From Synechococcaceae cyanobacterium (GTDB taxonomy: Bacteria; Cyanobacteriota; Cyanobacteriia; PCC-6307; Cyanobiaceae), in assembly GCA_947460085.1 (NCBI GenBank), contig CANHGA010000147.1:1-5610 (forward strand): 5,610 nucleotides of DNA, read 5' to 3'. Positions 1 through 5,610 of this stretch are shown piece by piece (the stretch's first letter is position 1; the number at the start of each line of letters is the position of its first letter). The notes beneath the pieces are model-generated. The model was not told the DNA's origin, searched no databases, and saw only the letters and a list, made by a program, of their open reading frames with translations. The position numbers and the translations under genes are program-made.

Positions 1-741
1 CGGCGCCTGGAGGCGGCCCTCAGCGAAGCCAAGGCCCGCAATGGGGCAGTGGTGCTGTTGCCGGAGGGGGCCTTGGGCGCAGATCCCTCCTTGGCCGCGC
101 CTGCTCCGGTGCAACTGATGGCCGGGGGCTTTCGCTGGCAGGAGCGGGGCGCTGAACTCGAGCAGCGCAGCAGCGTGCTGCGCTTTGAACCCGGCGAGAC
201 GACGCCAGGGGGATGGATCGATAAACACCGGCTGGTGCCCCTTGGCGAATGGGTGCCCTTAGCTGGGCTGGCGCGCTGGGGCGGCCTTTCTGCGGTGGGA
301 GGCCTTGAGCCGGGCTTGCCATCGCGGTTGCTACCGCGACCCGAAGGAGCCATTGGCGTTGCCATTTGCTACGAGCTTTCCGATGGCAGCGGCCTGGCCC
401 TGGCGGTGCGGGATGGGGCGCGCTGGTTGCTGTTGAGCGCCAACCTCGATCCCTATCCGCCCATGCTGCAACGTCAATTTGTGGCCCTCGCCCAGCTGCG
501 CGCGATTGAAACGGGTCGGGCGGTGGTGAGCGCCGCCAATACGGGCCCCAGCGTGCTGGTGGATGGCCGCGGCAGGGTTGAGCAATGGTTGCCCGCTGGT
601 CGGCCCGCCACGGGCCTGTTCGCCGTGCCCCAGCTTGAGACCCTCACGCCCTACGACCGCTTTGGCGAGGCTCCCTTGCTCCTGCTGGTGGCCCTGGCTG
701 CCTTGGCGCGGGCCCTGGTGAAAACCAGCTTCCGCTTTTAG
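1..741 (+). CDS. lnt: Apolipoprotein N-acyltransferase, C-terminal part (5' end outside window)
   Basis: Lnt transfers an acyl chain from a phospholipid to the N-terminal cysteine amine of lipoproteins, the last step of lipoprotein maturation at the outer face of the cytoplasmic membrane. The frame is open from base 1 and ends with TAG at 739-741, so the N-terminal membrane helices lie upstream of the window. What remains is the nitrilase-like domain with every catalytic landmark of the family. These are the Glu of LPEG (codon 64-66), the Lys of DKHRLVPLGEW (223-225) with the conserved Glu of GEW (247-249), and the nucleophile Cys of AICYE (367-369) followed by the second Glu (373-375). They correspond to E267, K335, E343, C387 and E389 of the E. 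coli enzyme. A later RAIETGR segment and a final hydrophobic segment (about 661-720, rich in Leu and Ala) match the C-terminal membrane anchor. The enzyme should be active. Its stop overlaps the stop of the convergent mgtA-like gene. Confidence 0.93.
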   Translation, partial: RRLEAALSEAKARNGAVVLLPEGALGADPSLAAPAPVQLMAGGFRWQERGAELEQRSSVLRFEPGETTPGGWIDKHRLVPLGEWVPLAGLARWGGLSAVGGLEPGLPSRLLPRPEGAIGVAICYELSDGSGLALAVRDGARWLLLSANLDPYPPMLQRQFVALAQLRAIETGRAVVSAANTGPSVLVDGRGRVEQWLPAGRPATGLFAVPQLETLTPYDRFGEAPLLLLVALAALARALVKTSFRF

Positions 742-3320
742 GTTTGGGTTGGGGATTGCCTCCGGTAGAACCAGCGTTTGGCCATTTCGGCGCTGAGGAT
801 GTAAAGCACCAAGATCACTGCCAGGCACAGCAGGAAGAGGGGTGGCAGGGCCACAAAGCCAAACAGGCGGCCCAGGGCCGAATAGGGCAAGACAACCGTC
901 GCCATCACCACCAGCAGGGTTGTGAGCCAGAGGGGCCAGGAAGGGCGGCTCTTCAGCAGGGGCCCCCGGGTGCGCACCACCAGCACAATCGTGGCGGCTG
1001 ACACCACCGATTCCACAAACCAGCCGGTGCGAAACAGGGCGGCGTCGCTGCGCAACAACCACAGCAGCACACAGAAGGTGAGGTAGTCGAAAACGGAACT
1101 CACCAATCCGAAGGTGAGCATGAAGCGCTTGATAAAGCCGATGTCCCAGCGCCGCGGACGCTCGATCCAATCGGCATCCACCCGGTCGGTGGCGATGGTC
1201 ATTTCCGGTAGGTCGGTGAGCAGATTCGTGAGCAGGATTTGCTTGGGTAGTAAGGGCAAAAAGGGCAGGAGAAGGGAGGCTCCAGCCATCGAAAACATGT
1301 TGCCAAAGTTGGCACTTGTGGCCATGAATACGTACTTGAGGGTGTTGGCAAAGGTGCGCCGCCCCTCCCTGATGCCTGCTGCCAAGACAGCGAGCTCCCC
1401 ATCGAGCAGCACGATGTCGGCGGCTTCCTTGGCCACATCCACCGCCCCCTGCACCGAAAGCCCCACATCGGCGGCATGCAGGGCTGGGGCGTCGTTGATG
1501 CCATCGCCCATAAAGCCCACCACATGGCCGCTTTGGCGCAGGGCACCGATGAGCCGTTCCTTTTGGTTGGGTTCAATTTCGGCAAACACGTCGCAGGCGG
1601 CAGCCCGCACCCGCAGGGCGGTATCGCTGAGTTGCAGCAAGACCTGGCCCGTGATCACCTCGGTGTTGGCCAGGCCTGCTTCCTGCGCCACCCGGGCCGC
1701 GACCCGGCCGTTGTCGCCGGTGATGATTTTGAGTCGCACGCCCATCTGGGCCAATTCGGCCACGGTGCGGTGAATGGAGGCTTTGAGGGGGTCGTTGAGG
1801 GCGATCAGCCCCAGGAAGGTCATGCCCTGTTCGGAGTGGCGGTTGATGACACCCTTGCTGAGTTCTTGGTTGAGTTCGTGGCTGGCTGCACTCCCATCGG
1901 CCCTGCGGATGGCAACTCCGAGGAGCCGATAGCCCTGATCGCTGAGTTGGCGGTACTGCTGCTCGATCAGGGCGTGGAGATCGGCGATCGGCACGCGGTT
2001 TCCCTGGAGTTCGCCGTCGATGCACACCTCCAGCACCTTGGCGAGGGCGCCTTTGCTGATCATTAGGGGCTGGCTGCTGTTTGGGGGCTGCACCAGCACG
2101 CTTTGGCGCTTGCGGGTGAAATCAAACGGCACCTCATCGAGCTTGCGCCACTCCGTTAAATCGCCGAGGGATTGGGCGCGCAGGGCGATATCAATGGGGT
2201 TCTCAAAGCCCGTTTCAAAGCTGGCGTTGATGAAGGCGTGAAACAGGGTGGTTGGGCTGGGGGCTCCGTCGGCGCTCAGGGCGGCATGCACCTGGGCCGA
2301 GCCTTCGGTGAGGGTGCCTGTTTTATCCGCGCACAGCACATCCATGCTGCCGAAGTTCTCAATCGAAGCGAGCCGTTTGACAATCACCCGGTGCCGCGCC
2401 ATGCGCTGGGCACCTTGGGCCAGGTTGACGCTGATGATGGCTGGCAGGAGCTGGGGCGTTAGGCCCACGCCCAGGGCCAAGGCAAATAGGAAGGAATCCA
2501 CAACCGGACGGTTGAGGTAGATATTGAAGGCAAAGATCAGGGCCACGAGCCCCAGGGTCAGCTCCAGAAGCAGTTGGCCAAAGCGCCGCACCCCCCGTTC
2601 GAATTCCGTTTCGGGGCTGCGTAGGCGCAGGCGATCGGCGATCGAGCCGTAGGCGGTGGATCGGCCGGTGCTAACCACCAGCGCCAGCCCGGTGCCACTC
2701 ACCACGTGGGTGCCCAGGTGCAGCATGTTGGTCTGCTGGGAGATCGGGGCACCGGCGGCAAGCTCACCGGGATGCTTGCTTACCGGGTAGCTCTCACCGG
2801 TGAGGGCCGCCGCATCGATGCTGAGATCGCATTCCTGGAGGACGCGGCAATCGGCGGGGATGTGGGCTCCGGCCGAAAGCACCACCACATCGCCGGGCAC
2901 CACCCCTTGCGATGGGATGGTGATGGACTGGTTTTGGCGCAGCACCACCGTGGTCAGCTGAACGGTTTTGAGCAGTTGCTCAATGGACCGGGCGGCTCCC
3001 CGTTCTTGCCAAAAGCCCAGCAGGCCGCCGGCTACCACGATCGTGAGAATGATCAGCCCATCGGTCACCGAAGCGAGCCCAAAGGAGAGCAGGGCGGCCC
3101 CCACCAGGATCAGAACAATGGGGCTACTGAATTGGCGCAGCAGCAAGGTGGGGGCATGGACTCCCCTGGGTCCGGCCAGGCTGTTGGGCCCAAAGCGAGC
3201 CAGCCGGCTGCTGGCCTCCTCTTCGCTCAGGCCGGTTTGGCTTGATCCCAGGGAGGCCATTAAGGCCCCAATGGGCTGCATCCAAACGGGGGCTGGAAGC
3301 GGTCCCCCGGGCGGCGTCAA
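738..3320 (-). CDS. mgtA: Magnesium-translocating P-type ATPase (MgtA-like, type IIIB)
   Basis: This is an 860-residue ATP-driven cation pump of the inner membrane, probably importing Mg2+. In order it shows an N-terminal cation-ATPase segment (about 27-60), helices M1-M2 (about 61-103), the actuator loop with TGES at 174-177, M3-M4 (about 249-301), the phosphorylation motif DKTGT with the aspartyl-phosphate residue D332, the nucleotide-domain KGA at 423-425, TGDN at 534-537, the hinge GDGINDAP from 605, and six C-terminal helices (about 660-845). The M5-M7 stretch (SANFGNMF, LPFLPLLP, FDYLTFC) is specific to the MgtA family rather than to Ca2+ or H+ pumps. Length is close to E. coli MgtA (about 900). 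The start is TTG at 3318-3320: a GGAGG lies seven bases upstream, whereas the first ATG (3279-3281, residue 14) has no clear Shine-Dalgarno. TTG overlaps the stop of the upstream 91-aa gene. Two membrane positions differ from enterobacterial MgtA (see findings), so Mg2+ specificity is probable, not proven. Confidence 0.9.
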   Translation of the reverse strand: MTPPGGPLPAPVWMQPIGALMASLGSSQTGLSEEEASSRLARFGPNSLAGPRGVHAPTLLLRQFSSPIVLILVGAALLSFGLASVTDGLIILTIVVAGGLLGFWQERGAARSIEQLLKTVQLTTVVLRQNQSITIPSQGVVPGDVVVLSAGAHIPADCRVLQECDLSIDAAALTGESYPVSKHPGELAAGAPISQQTNMLHLGTHVVSGTGLALVVSTGRSTAYGSIADRLRLRSPETEFERGVRRFGQLLLELTLGLVALIFAFNIYLNRPVVDSFLFALALGVGLTPQLLPAIISVNLAQGAQRMARHRVIVKRLASIENFGSMDVLCADKTGTLTEGSAQVHAALSADGAPSPTTLFHAFINASFETGFENPIDIALRAQSLGDLTEWRKLDEVPFDFTRKRQSVLVQPPNSSQPLMISKGALAKVLEVCIDGELQGNRVPIADLHALIEQQYRQLSDQGYRLLGVAIRRADGSAASHELNQELSKGVINRHSEQGMTFLGLIALNDPLKASIHRTVAELAQMGVRLKIITGDNGRVAARVAQEAGLANTEVITGQVLLQLSDTALRVRAAACDVFAEIEPNQKERLIGALRQSGHVVGFMGDGINDAPALHAADVGLSVQGAVDVAKEAADIVLLDGELAVLAAGIREGRRTFANTLKYVFMATSANFGNMFSMAGASLLLPFLPLLPKQILLTNLLTDLPEMTIATDRVDADWIERPRRWDIGFIKRFMLTFGLVSSVFDYLTFCVLLWLLRSDAALFRTGWFVESVVSAATIVLVVRTRGPLLKSRPSWPLWLTTLLVVMATVVLPYSALGRLFGFVALPPLFLLCLAVILVLYILSAEMAKRWFYRRQSPTQT

Positions 3321-3592
3321 TCGAGGGCCTCCGCAATGATTTGCTCTTCGACGGCTGCGGTCAGGCCAGTGTCGGCGTAGTCGGAAGAGGGGGGGAATTC
3401 CAGTTCGCGAAGCCAGCCCACCAGCAGGCGGCGGTCCAGCATGGAAGAGGCAAGATCCTCAAAATCAGTTCCGGCAACCCCGGCATACAAAATGGCCTGC
3501 TCGAGGTCTTCCAGTTCGTTGCAGATTGCTCTGTAAAGGGAATACTCACGCAGGCTGAGTTCTGCGATGCAGCGACGGCGTCGATCAACCAT
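3317..3592 (-). CDS. Hypothetical 91-aa protein, first gene of the mgtA unit
   Basis: I do not recognise this protein. It begins at an ATG (3590-3592) and encodes 91 residues. The first eight residues are basic (MVDRRRRC). A predicted helical middle rich in Glu, Leu and Asp follows (around residues 11-37, CNELEDLEQAI), then an Arg/Leu/Glu stretch near 53-65 and an acidic C-terminus (EEQIIAEALD). There is no signal peptide and no membrane helix, so it is presumably a soluble cytoplasmic protein. It has two cysteine-poor halves with no metal-binding or catalytic motif that I can see. Its TGA overlaps the TTG start of the P-type ATPase gene, and the Shine-Dalgarno of that gene lies inside its last codons, so the two are very likely co-transcribed and translationally coupled. 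A role linked to the pump (regulator, accessory factor) is only a guess from position. No clear Shine-Dalgarno precedes its own ATG. A TATAAA box 9 bases upstream hints at a nearly leaderless transcript. Confidence 0.72.
   Translation of the reverse strand: MVDRRRRCIAELSLREYSLYRAICNELEDLEQAILYAGVAGTDFEDLASSMLDRRLLVGWLRELEFPPSSDYADTGLTAAVEEQIIAEALD
3328..3332 (-). promoter_or_regulatory. Shine-Dalgarno of mgtA, inside the upstream gene
   Basis: On the minus strand GGAGG is followed by the seven-base spacer CCCTCGA and then TTG. It lies in the final codons of the 91-aa gene and decides the choice of the TTG start over the internal ATG for the ATPase. Confidence 0.65.
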
Positions 3593-3601
3593 GGGGCATG
3601 G

Positions 3602-3607
3602 TTTATA
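3602..3607 (-). promoter_or_regulatory. Possible -10 box for the 91-aa gene/mgtA unit
   Basis: TATAAA on the minus strand ends nine bases before the ATG at 3592. Transcription starting at the usual distance would give a leader of only a few bases, which fits the absence of a Shine-Dalgarno there. No convincing -35 hexamer is found 16-18 bases upstream, so the call rests on the -10 alone. Confidence 0.28.
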
Positions 3608-3761
3608 AGGTCAAGGTTGCTTGGGCCCTTGGCTGTCCCCGCCAGGTTGATGCTGATCCTTTGACGCTGACTCCGCGGTGGCACCAGATTGCTTCGGCAC
3701 TGAGGCAGATCCCCTGGCTTGGGACTGTTTGTGCTGTGGGTGTTTGGCTGTGATTTTTGCG

Positions 3762-3803
3762 CTTTGGCTATTTGTCTTTGGTTATATGCCTTTGGTTATT
3801 TGC
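3762..3803 (+). repeat. Three consecutive imperfect 14-bp repeats
   Basis: The units are CTTTGGCTATTTGT (3762-3775), CTTTGGTTATATGC (3776-3789) and CTTTGGTTATTTGC (3790-3803), directly abutting. Units 1 and 3 differ at two positions and units 2 and 3 at one. A fourth TTTGG occurs at 3743-3747, 20 bases before that of unit 1. The array sits in the divergent promoter region, about 100 bp before the hli-like start and 170 bp before the 91-aa gene, so a regulator-binding array is possible. Slippage-derived repeats are the alternative. Confidence 0.7.
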
Positions 3804-3906
3804 TTCGACTTTGCTGAAAAGATGCTGCTTGAGGTAAGTCGCCGGTGTTGATGGGGCAGGGTGAAGGTGGCTTTCCCGTTTCCATAACTCTGTTGCAATA
3901 AACCCT

Positions 3907-4302
3907 ATGACACCTCAACGTGACCAATCCCTTCGCTCCAAGCTTTCGTCAAGACATGGAGCGTCCTTGGGACGTCGATTGTCTTCAGGCGCTGGCCTGT
4001 CTTCCTTCGCTGGCTCCCCTTCATTGCCTGGGGTGTCGTCCGGGCGGCCCCCCGCGCTAGCCAGGCGTGGTTTTTCTGAATCGGAGGATCAAGGGTGGTG
4101 CTCCGATGAGCCTGAATTGCTCGACCCCAGGCCCATTGAGCCTGTCGTGCAAGTGGTGGGCCAGGAGCGGGCCTGGGGATTTCACCACCCCGCCGAGCTC
4201 CTCAATGGTCGGCTGGCCATGCTGGGTTTTGTGCTGGCGGTGGTCACCGAATGGCTCACGGGGCAAGGTGCCCTGGGCCAGCTCCAGGCCCTGATCCCCT
4301 AG
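3907..4302 (+). CDS. High-light-inducible (Hli/SCP family) chlorophyll-binding protein with long N-terminal extension
   Basis: The C-terminal 45 residues are a classic one-helix Hli/SCP protein. The motif AELLNGRLAMLGF has E97, N100, R102 and M105 in the ExxNxRxAMxGF arrangement that binds chlorophyll and packs helix pairs. A membrane helix (about 103-119) and the usual TGQGALGQL tail follow. Such proteins sit in thylakoids, associate with photosystem II assembly or with chlorophyll synthase, and protect against excess light. The full frame from ATG 3907 gives 131 residues, about twice the usual size. Residues 1-60 are rich in Ser, Arg, Gly and Pro without a recognisable domain. Third-position GC is about 53% there against about 79% in the last 58 codons (hand count). 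No Shine-Dalgarno precedes the ATG, so the true start may be internal (GTG 4033 or TTG 4117 are in frame). The Hli assignment is firm; the N-terminus is not. Confidence 0.85.
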   Translation: MTPQRDQSLRSKLSSRHGASLGRRLSSGAGLSSFAGSPSLPGVSSGRPPALARRGFSESEDQGWCSDEPELLDPRPIEPVVQVVGQERAWGFHHPAELLNGRLAMLGFVLAVVTEWLTGQGALGQLQALIP

Positions 4303-4309
4303 GGGGCTT

Positions 4310-4330
4310 GCGGGGGGAAGGGCCCCCCGC
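4310..4330 (+). terminator. GC-rich hairpin after the hli-like gene, likely terminator
   Basis: GCGGGGGG (4310-4317) pairs perfectly with CCCCCCGC (4323-4330) around the five-base loop AAGGG, beginning seven bases after the TAG. The stem is strong, but no T-run follows directly (TGGGCATCTGCTTT), so it is not a textbook intrinsic terminator. It may stop transcription or stabilise the 3' end of the hli-like mRNA. Confidence 0.5.
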
Positions 4331-4367
4331 TGGGCATCTGCTTTGCGCGTCCACATGACGCTTGATT

Positions 4368-4386
4368 GGTTAGACCATGGTCAACC
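4368..4386. promoter_or_regulatory. Near-perfect dyad upstream of the peptidase gene
   Basis: GGTTAGACCATGGTCAACC is an inverted repeat with a perfect 10-bp core (GACCATGGTC, 4373-4382) and arms GGTT/AACC. Only an extra A at 4372 breaks an 18-bp palindrome. It lies 60 bases before the peptidase GTG start, between the hairpin and the coding region, where an operator for a dimeric repressor could sit. No regulator family is identified. Confidence 0.4.
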
Positions 4387-4431
4387 TTGTGGCCCAGATC
4401 ACCAATCTGTCCCCCGGAATTAGCTTGGTGC

Positions 4432-4437
4432 AGGAGG
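4432..4437 (+). promoter_or_regulatory. Shine-Dalgarno of the zinc peptidase gene
   Basis: AGGAGG is followed by nine bases (CTGGAGGCC) and GTG at 4447-4449. It fixes the start of the peptidase. The longer in-frame TTG at 4366 has no such site and would add 27 residues before the signal sequence. Confidence 0.6.
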
Positions 4438-4446
4438 CTGGAGGCC

Positions 4447-5604
4447 GTGGCTAGGTGGGCGCTTGATCGATGGGAGCCGGCTGGCCGCCGGACCTGGGGG
4501 CTGGGCCTGCTGCCATGGCTGTGGCCCTTGCCCTTCCTGCTGGTTGGCAGTGTTGCTGCCTCGAAGCCCATCCCACCGGCTGTAAAAGTTCAGGCAGTAG
4601 CTGTGCCTGCTGGCGCCGAACTGCAGCGGATTCGCGAGCAAGGCGGTGGTGCAGATCTAAGGCAGCGCTATCTGCTTGCTGCCCATGACTTTCTCTACCG
4701 CTACTGGCAGCAGGAGGCCCAGAAGCAGGGCAAAACCCTAGAAAAACCCCAGCTGTTGTTCGCCGGTGATCGGGCCCAGGGTTGTGGCGTGAATCGGATT
4801 GCCCATCCGATGGCCTTTTACTGCCCTGACAGCCTGCAGATCGCCATGGCCCTCGATCTGCGCCGCGGTACCAAGGCATCCCGAGGCAAGGGCGACCAGG
4901 AGTTGTTGCCGATGGAGTTGGCGGTGCTTGCCCATGAATGGGGCCACCATGTCAACCGCTCCTTGGGCCGGGGCCCCTATCGCAACGGCTTTAGCCTCAC
5001 GGTGCAGCAGGAAGAGCTTGCGGCCGATTGGCGCACCGGAATCCTCATGGGCTGGTTGCTCAGCCAGGGAACGTTGGCCCTCGACGACTTCACCGCCGCC
5101 GCCAACTTGATGTTTGAGATTGGCGATTACGAGCGCATCAGTGTCCAGCACCACGGCTATCCCAAAGATCGCTTTACGGCCCTCACCGAAGGGCTGGCTT
5201 CCCAGCTCAAGCCAGGCCTGCGCCTGGGCGAATGGACCGTGGATACCCGCGAAAGCTTCAGCCGCCCGATCGCGGGGGGCGGCCCAGCAGGGGCGGATCC
5301 TTTAGTTCCCCGCTCCTATGACGTGCGCCGCTTTGAGATTGATCGCAGCGGCCAGATTGGCAGCAATGTCTTTGGTGTTGTCTTGGGAGCAGCGAGCTGC
5401 ATCTGGGGCGACCGCCAGCAATGTCTGGGGGCGGCCCTGGATCAGGGCAAGGGCCGGGCCTATGGCACCTACACCAATCGCACCCTGGTGCTCCACTGTG
5501 CAGATCGCAGCTTTGACGTGACCAACGACAACTTCGATCGCCAACCCATTGCCCGGGATGGCAAGGGCCAGGCGGCGGTGTTGGCTGAGCGGGATTGCCG
5601 CTGA
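4447..5604 (+). CDS. Secreted neutral zinc metallopeptidase (YpfJ/PF04228-like) with Cys-containing C-terminal extension
   Basis: A 385-residue protein from GTG 4447 to TGA 5602-5604. Residues 1 to about 38 form an export signal: a basic start with GRRTWGLG at 13-20, a Leu/Trp/Pro-rich hydrophobic core and a VAAS-type cleavage region near 36-39. The paired arginines could mean Tat export, but a Sec signal or an uncleaved anchor is equally possible. The peptidase domain has the landmarks of the YpfJ-like family. These are CG at 113-114, FYCP at 124-127, the zinc site HEWGHH with H163, catalytic E164 and H167, then EELAADW with probable third ligand E190 and conserved D194, IGDY near 225-228 and HGYPKDRF near 236-243. 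The two conserved cysteines (113, 126) may form a disulfide. Residues beyond about 270 are outside the usual domain and carry four cysteines (318, 326, 351, 384), consistent with an oxidising compartment. The substrate is unknown. It follows the hli-like gene by 144 bp and probably has its own promoter. Confidence 0.82.
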   Translation: MARWALDRWEPAGRRTWGLGLLPWLWPLPFLLVGSVAASKPIPPAVKVQAVAVPAGAELQRIREQGGGADLRQRYLLAAHDFLYRYWQQEAQKQGKTLEKPQLLFAGDRAQGCGVNRIAHPMAFYCPDSLQIAMALDLRRGTKASRGKGDQELLPMELAVLAHEWGHHVNRSLGRGPYRNGFSLTVQQEELAADWRTGILMGWLLSQGTLALDDFTAAANLMFEIGDYERISVQHHGYPKDRFTALTEGLASQLKPGLRLGEWTVDTRESFSRPIAGGGPAGADPLVPRSYDVRRFEIDRSGQIGSNVFGVVLGAASCIWGDRQQCLGAALDQGKGRAYGTYTNRTLVLHCADRSFDVTNDNFDRQPIARDGKGQAAVLAERDCR

Positions 5605-5610
5605 TGGGGC
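5604..5610 (+). CDS. Possible start of a following gene (truncated by window edge)
   Basis: The peptidase TGA is part of TGATG, whose ATG (5604-5606) could begin a one-base-overlapping downstream gene. Only two codons are visible, so nothing about the product can be said. Confidence 0.15.

Larger units (their letters stand above)
3593..3906. other. Divergent intergenic region without a gene
   Basis: This 314-bp stretch separates the leftward 91-aa/mgtA unit from the rightward hli-like gene and must contain both promoters. I see no tRNA, terminator or convincing small gene in it. The left third (3610-3715) has mixed composition. From about 3721 to 3800 the plus strand is strongly keto-skewed (65 of 80 bases are G or T by hand count) and carries the 14-bp repeats listed separately. 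Just before the hli-like ATG lie two weak -10-like boxes, CATAAC (3883-3888) and CAATAA (3896-3901), neither with a good -35. There is no Shine-Dalgarno before that ATG. Confidence 0.6.

Noticed and set aside
331..1170. A 279-codon minus-strand frame running across the lnt 3' end and the mgtA 3' end
   Set aside because: It overlaps the strongly supported lnt catalytic region and the mgtA membrane domain, is rich in His, Gly, Pro and Gln as expected of a GC-rich shadow frame, and shows no domain.
1476..2066. Plus-strand 196-codon frame opposite the ATPase nucleotide domain
   Set aside because: It lies wholly antisense to a gene with intact P-type ATPase motifs and has no recognisable protein features or ribosome site.
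3593..3760. Magnesium-sensing riboswitch for mgtA
   Set aside because: mgtA directly overlaps the 91-aa gene, leaving no leader of its own, and no M-box-like structure was recognisable further upstream.
3776..3803. HLR1-type RpaB site expected upstream of hli genes
   Set aside because: HLR1 needs two TTACA-type octamers two bases apart. The GGTTATAT/GGTTATTT elements here lack TTACA and are 14 bases apart.
3851..3901. 16-codon frame (ATG 3851 to TAA 3899-3901) just before the hli-like gene
   Set aside because: Too short, with no Shine-Dalgarno and no supporting context; likely chance.
4366..4446. Upstream TTG start adding 27 residues to the peptidase
   Set aside because: It has no Shine-Dalgarno, and the added residues would place a Pro/Trp-rich segment before an otherwise normal signal sequence. 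GTG 4447 has AGGAGG nine bases upstream.
5267..5276. HIP1 (GCGATCGC) octamers
   Set aside because: Only seven-of-eight matches were seen, for example near 5270 and 5537. No exact copy was found by eye.

Overview
The window looks like chromosomal DNA of a high-GC picocyanobacterium (Synechococcus/Cyanobium type). The main evidence is a small protein ending in a high-light-inducible (Hli/SCP) chlorophyll-binding helix. The gene set is otherwise general: apolipoprotein N-acyltransferase, a P-type Mg2+ ATPase and a secreted zinc peptidase. Exact copies of the HIP1 octamer common in many other cyanobacteria were not seen, which also fits the marine/brackish picocyanobacterial branch. The assignment to this group is an inference.

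Layout. Positions 1-741 (+) hold the 3' part of lnt (envelope lipoprotein maturation); its start lies outside the window. It meets a leftward two-gene unit tail to tail, and the two stop regions interlock. The leftward unit is a 91-residue protein of unknown function (3592-3317) followed by an 860-residue MgtA-like magnesium-translocating P-type ATPase (3320-738). The two share a TTGA stop/start overlap with a good Shine-Dalgarno sequence, so they are probably translationally coupled.

A 314-bp divergent intergenic region (3593-3906) follows. It contains a strongly G/T-skewed stretch with three consecutive imperfect 14-bp repeats. To its right, 3907-4302 (+) encodes an Hli-family protein with an unusually long Ser/Arg-rich N-terminus whose codon composition differs from the rest of the gene. 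A GC-rich hairpin follows it. Then comes a near-perfect dyad and a secreted zinc metallopeptidase of the YpfJ/PF04228 type (4447-5604, +), which has a C-terminal extension of about 110 residues with four cysteines. The window ends on a TGATG that may start a further gene.

Functionally the genes concern the envelope and membranes: lipoprotein acylation, cation import, thylakoid photoprotection and extracytoplasmic proteolysis. Only the 91-aa gene and mgtA show evidence of being one operon. I see no mobile element, CRISPR array, tRNA or rRNA. No clearly new multi-gene system is evident. The least ordinary items are the coupled 91-aa/mgtA pair, the intergenic repeat, the Hli N-terminal extension and the dyad before the peptidase.
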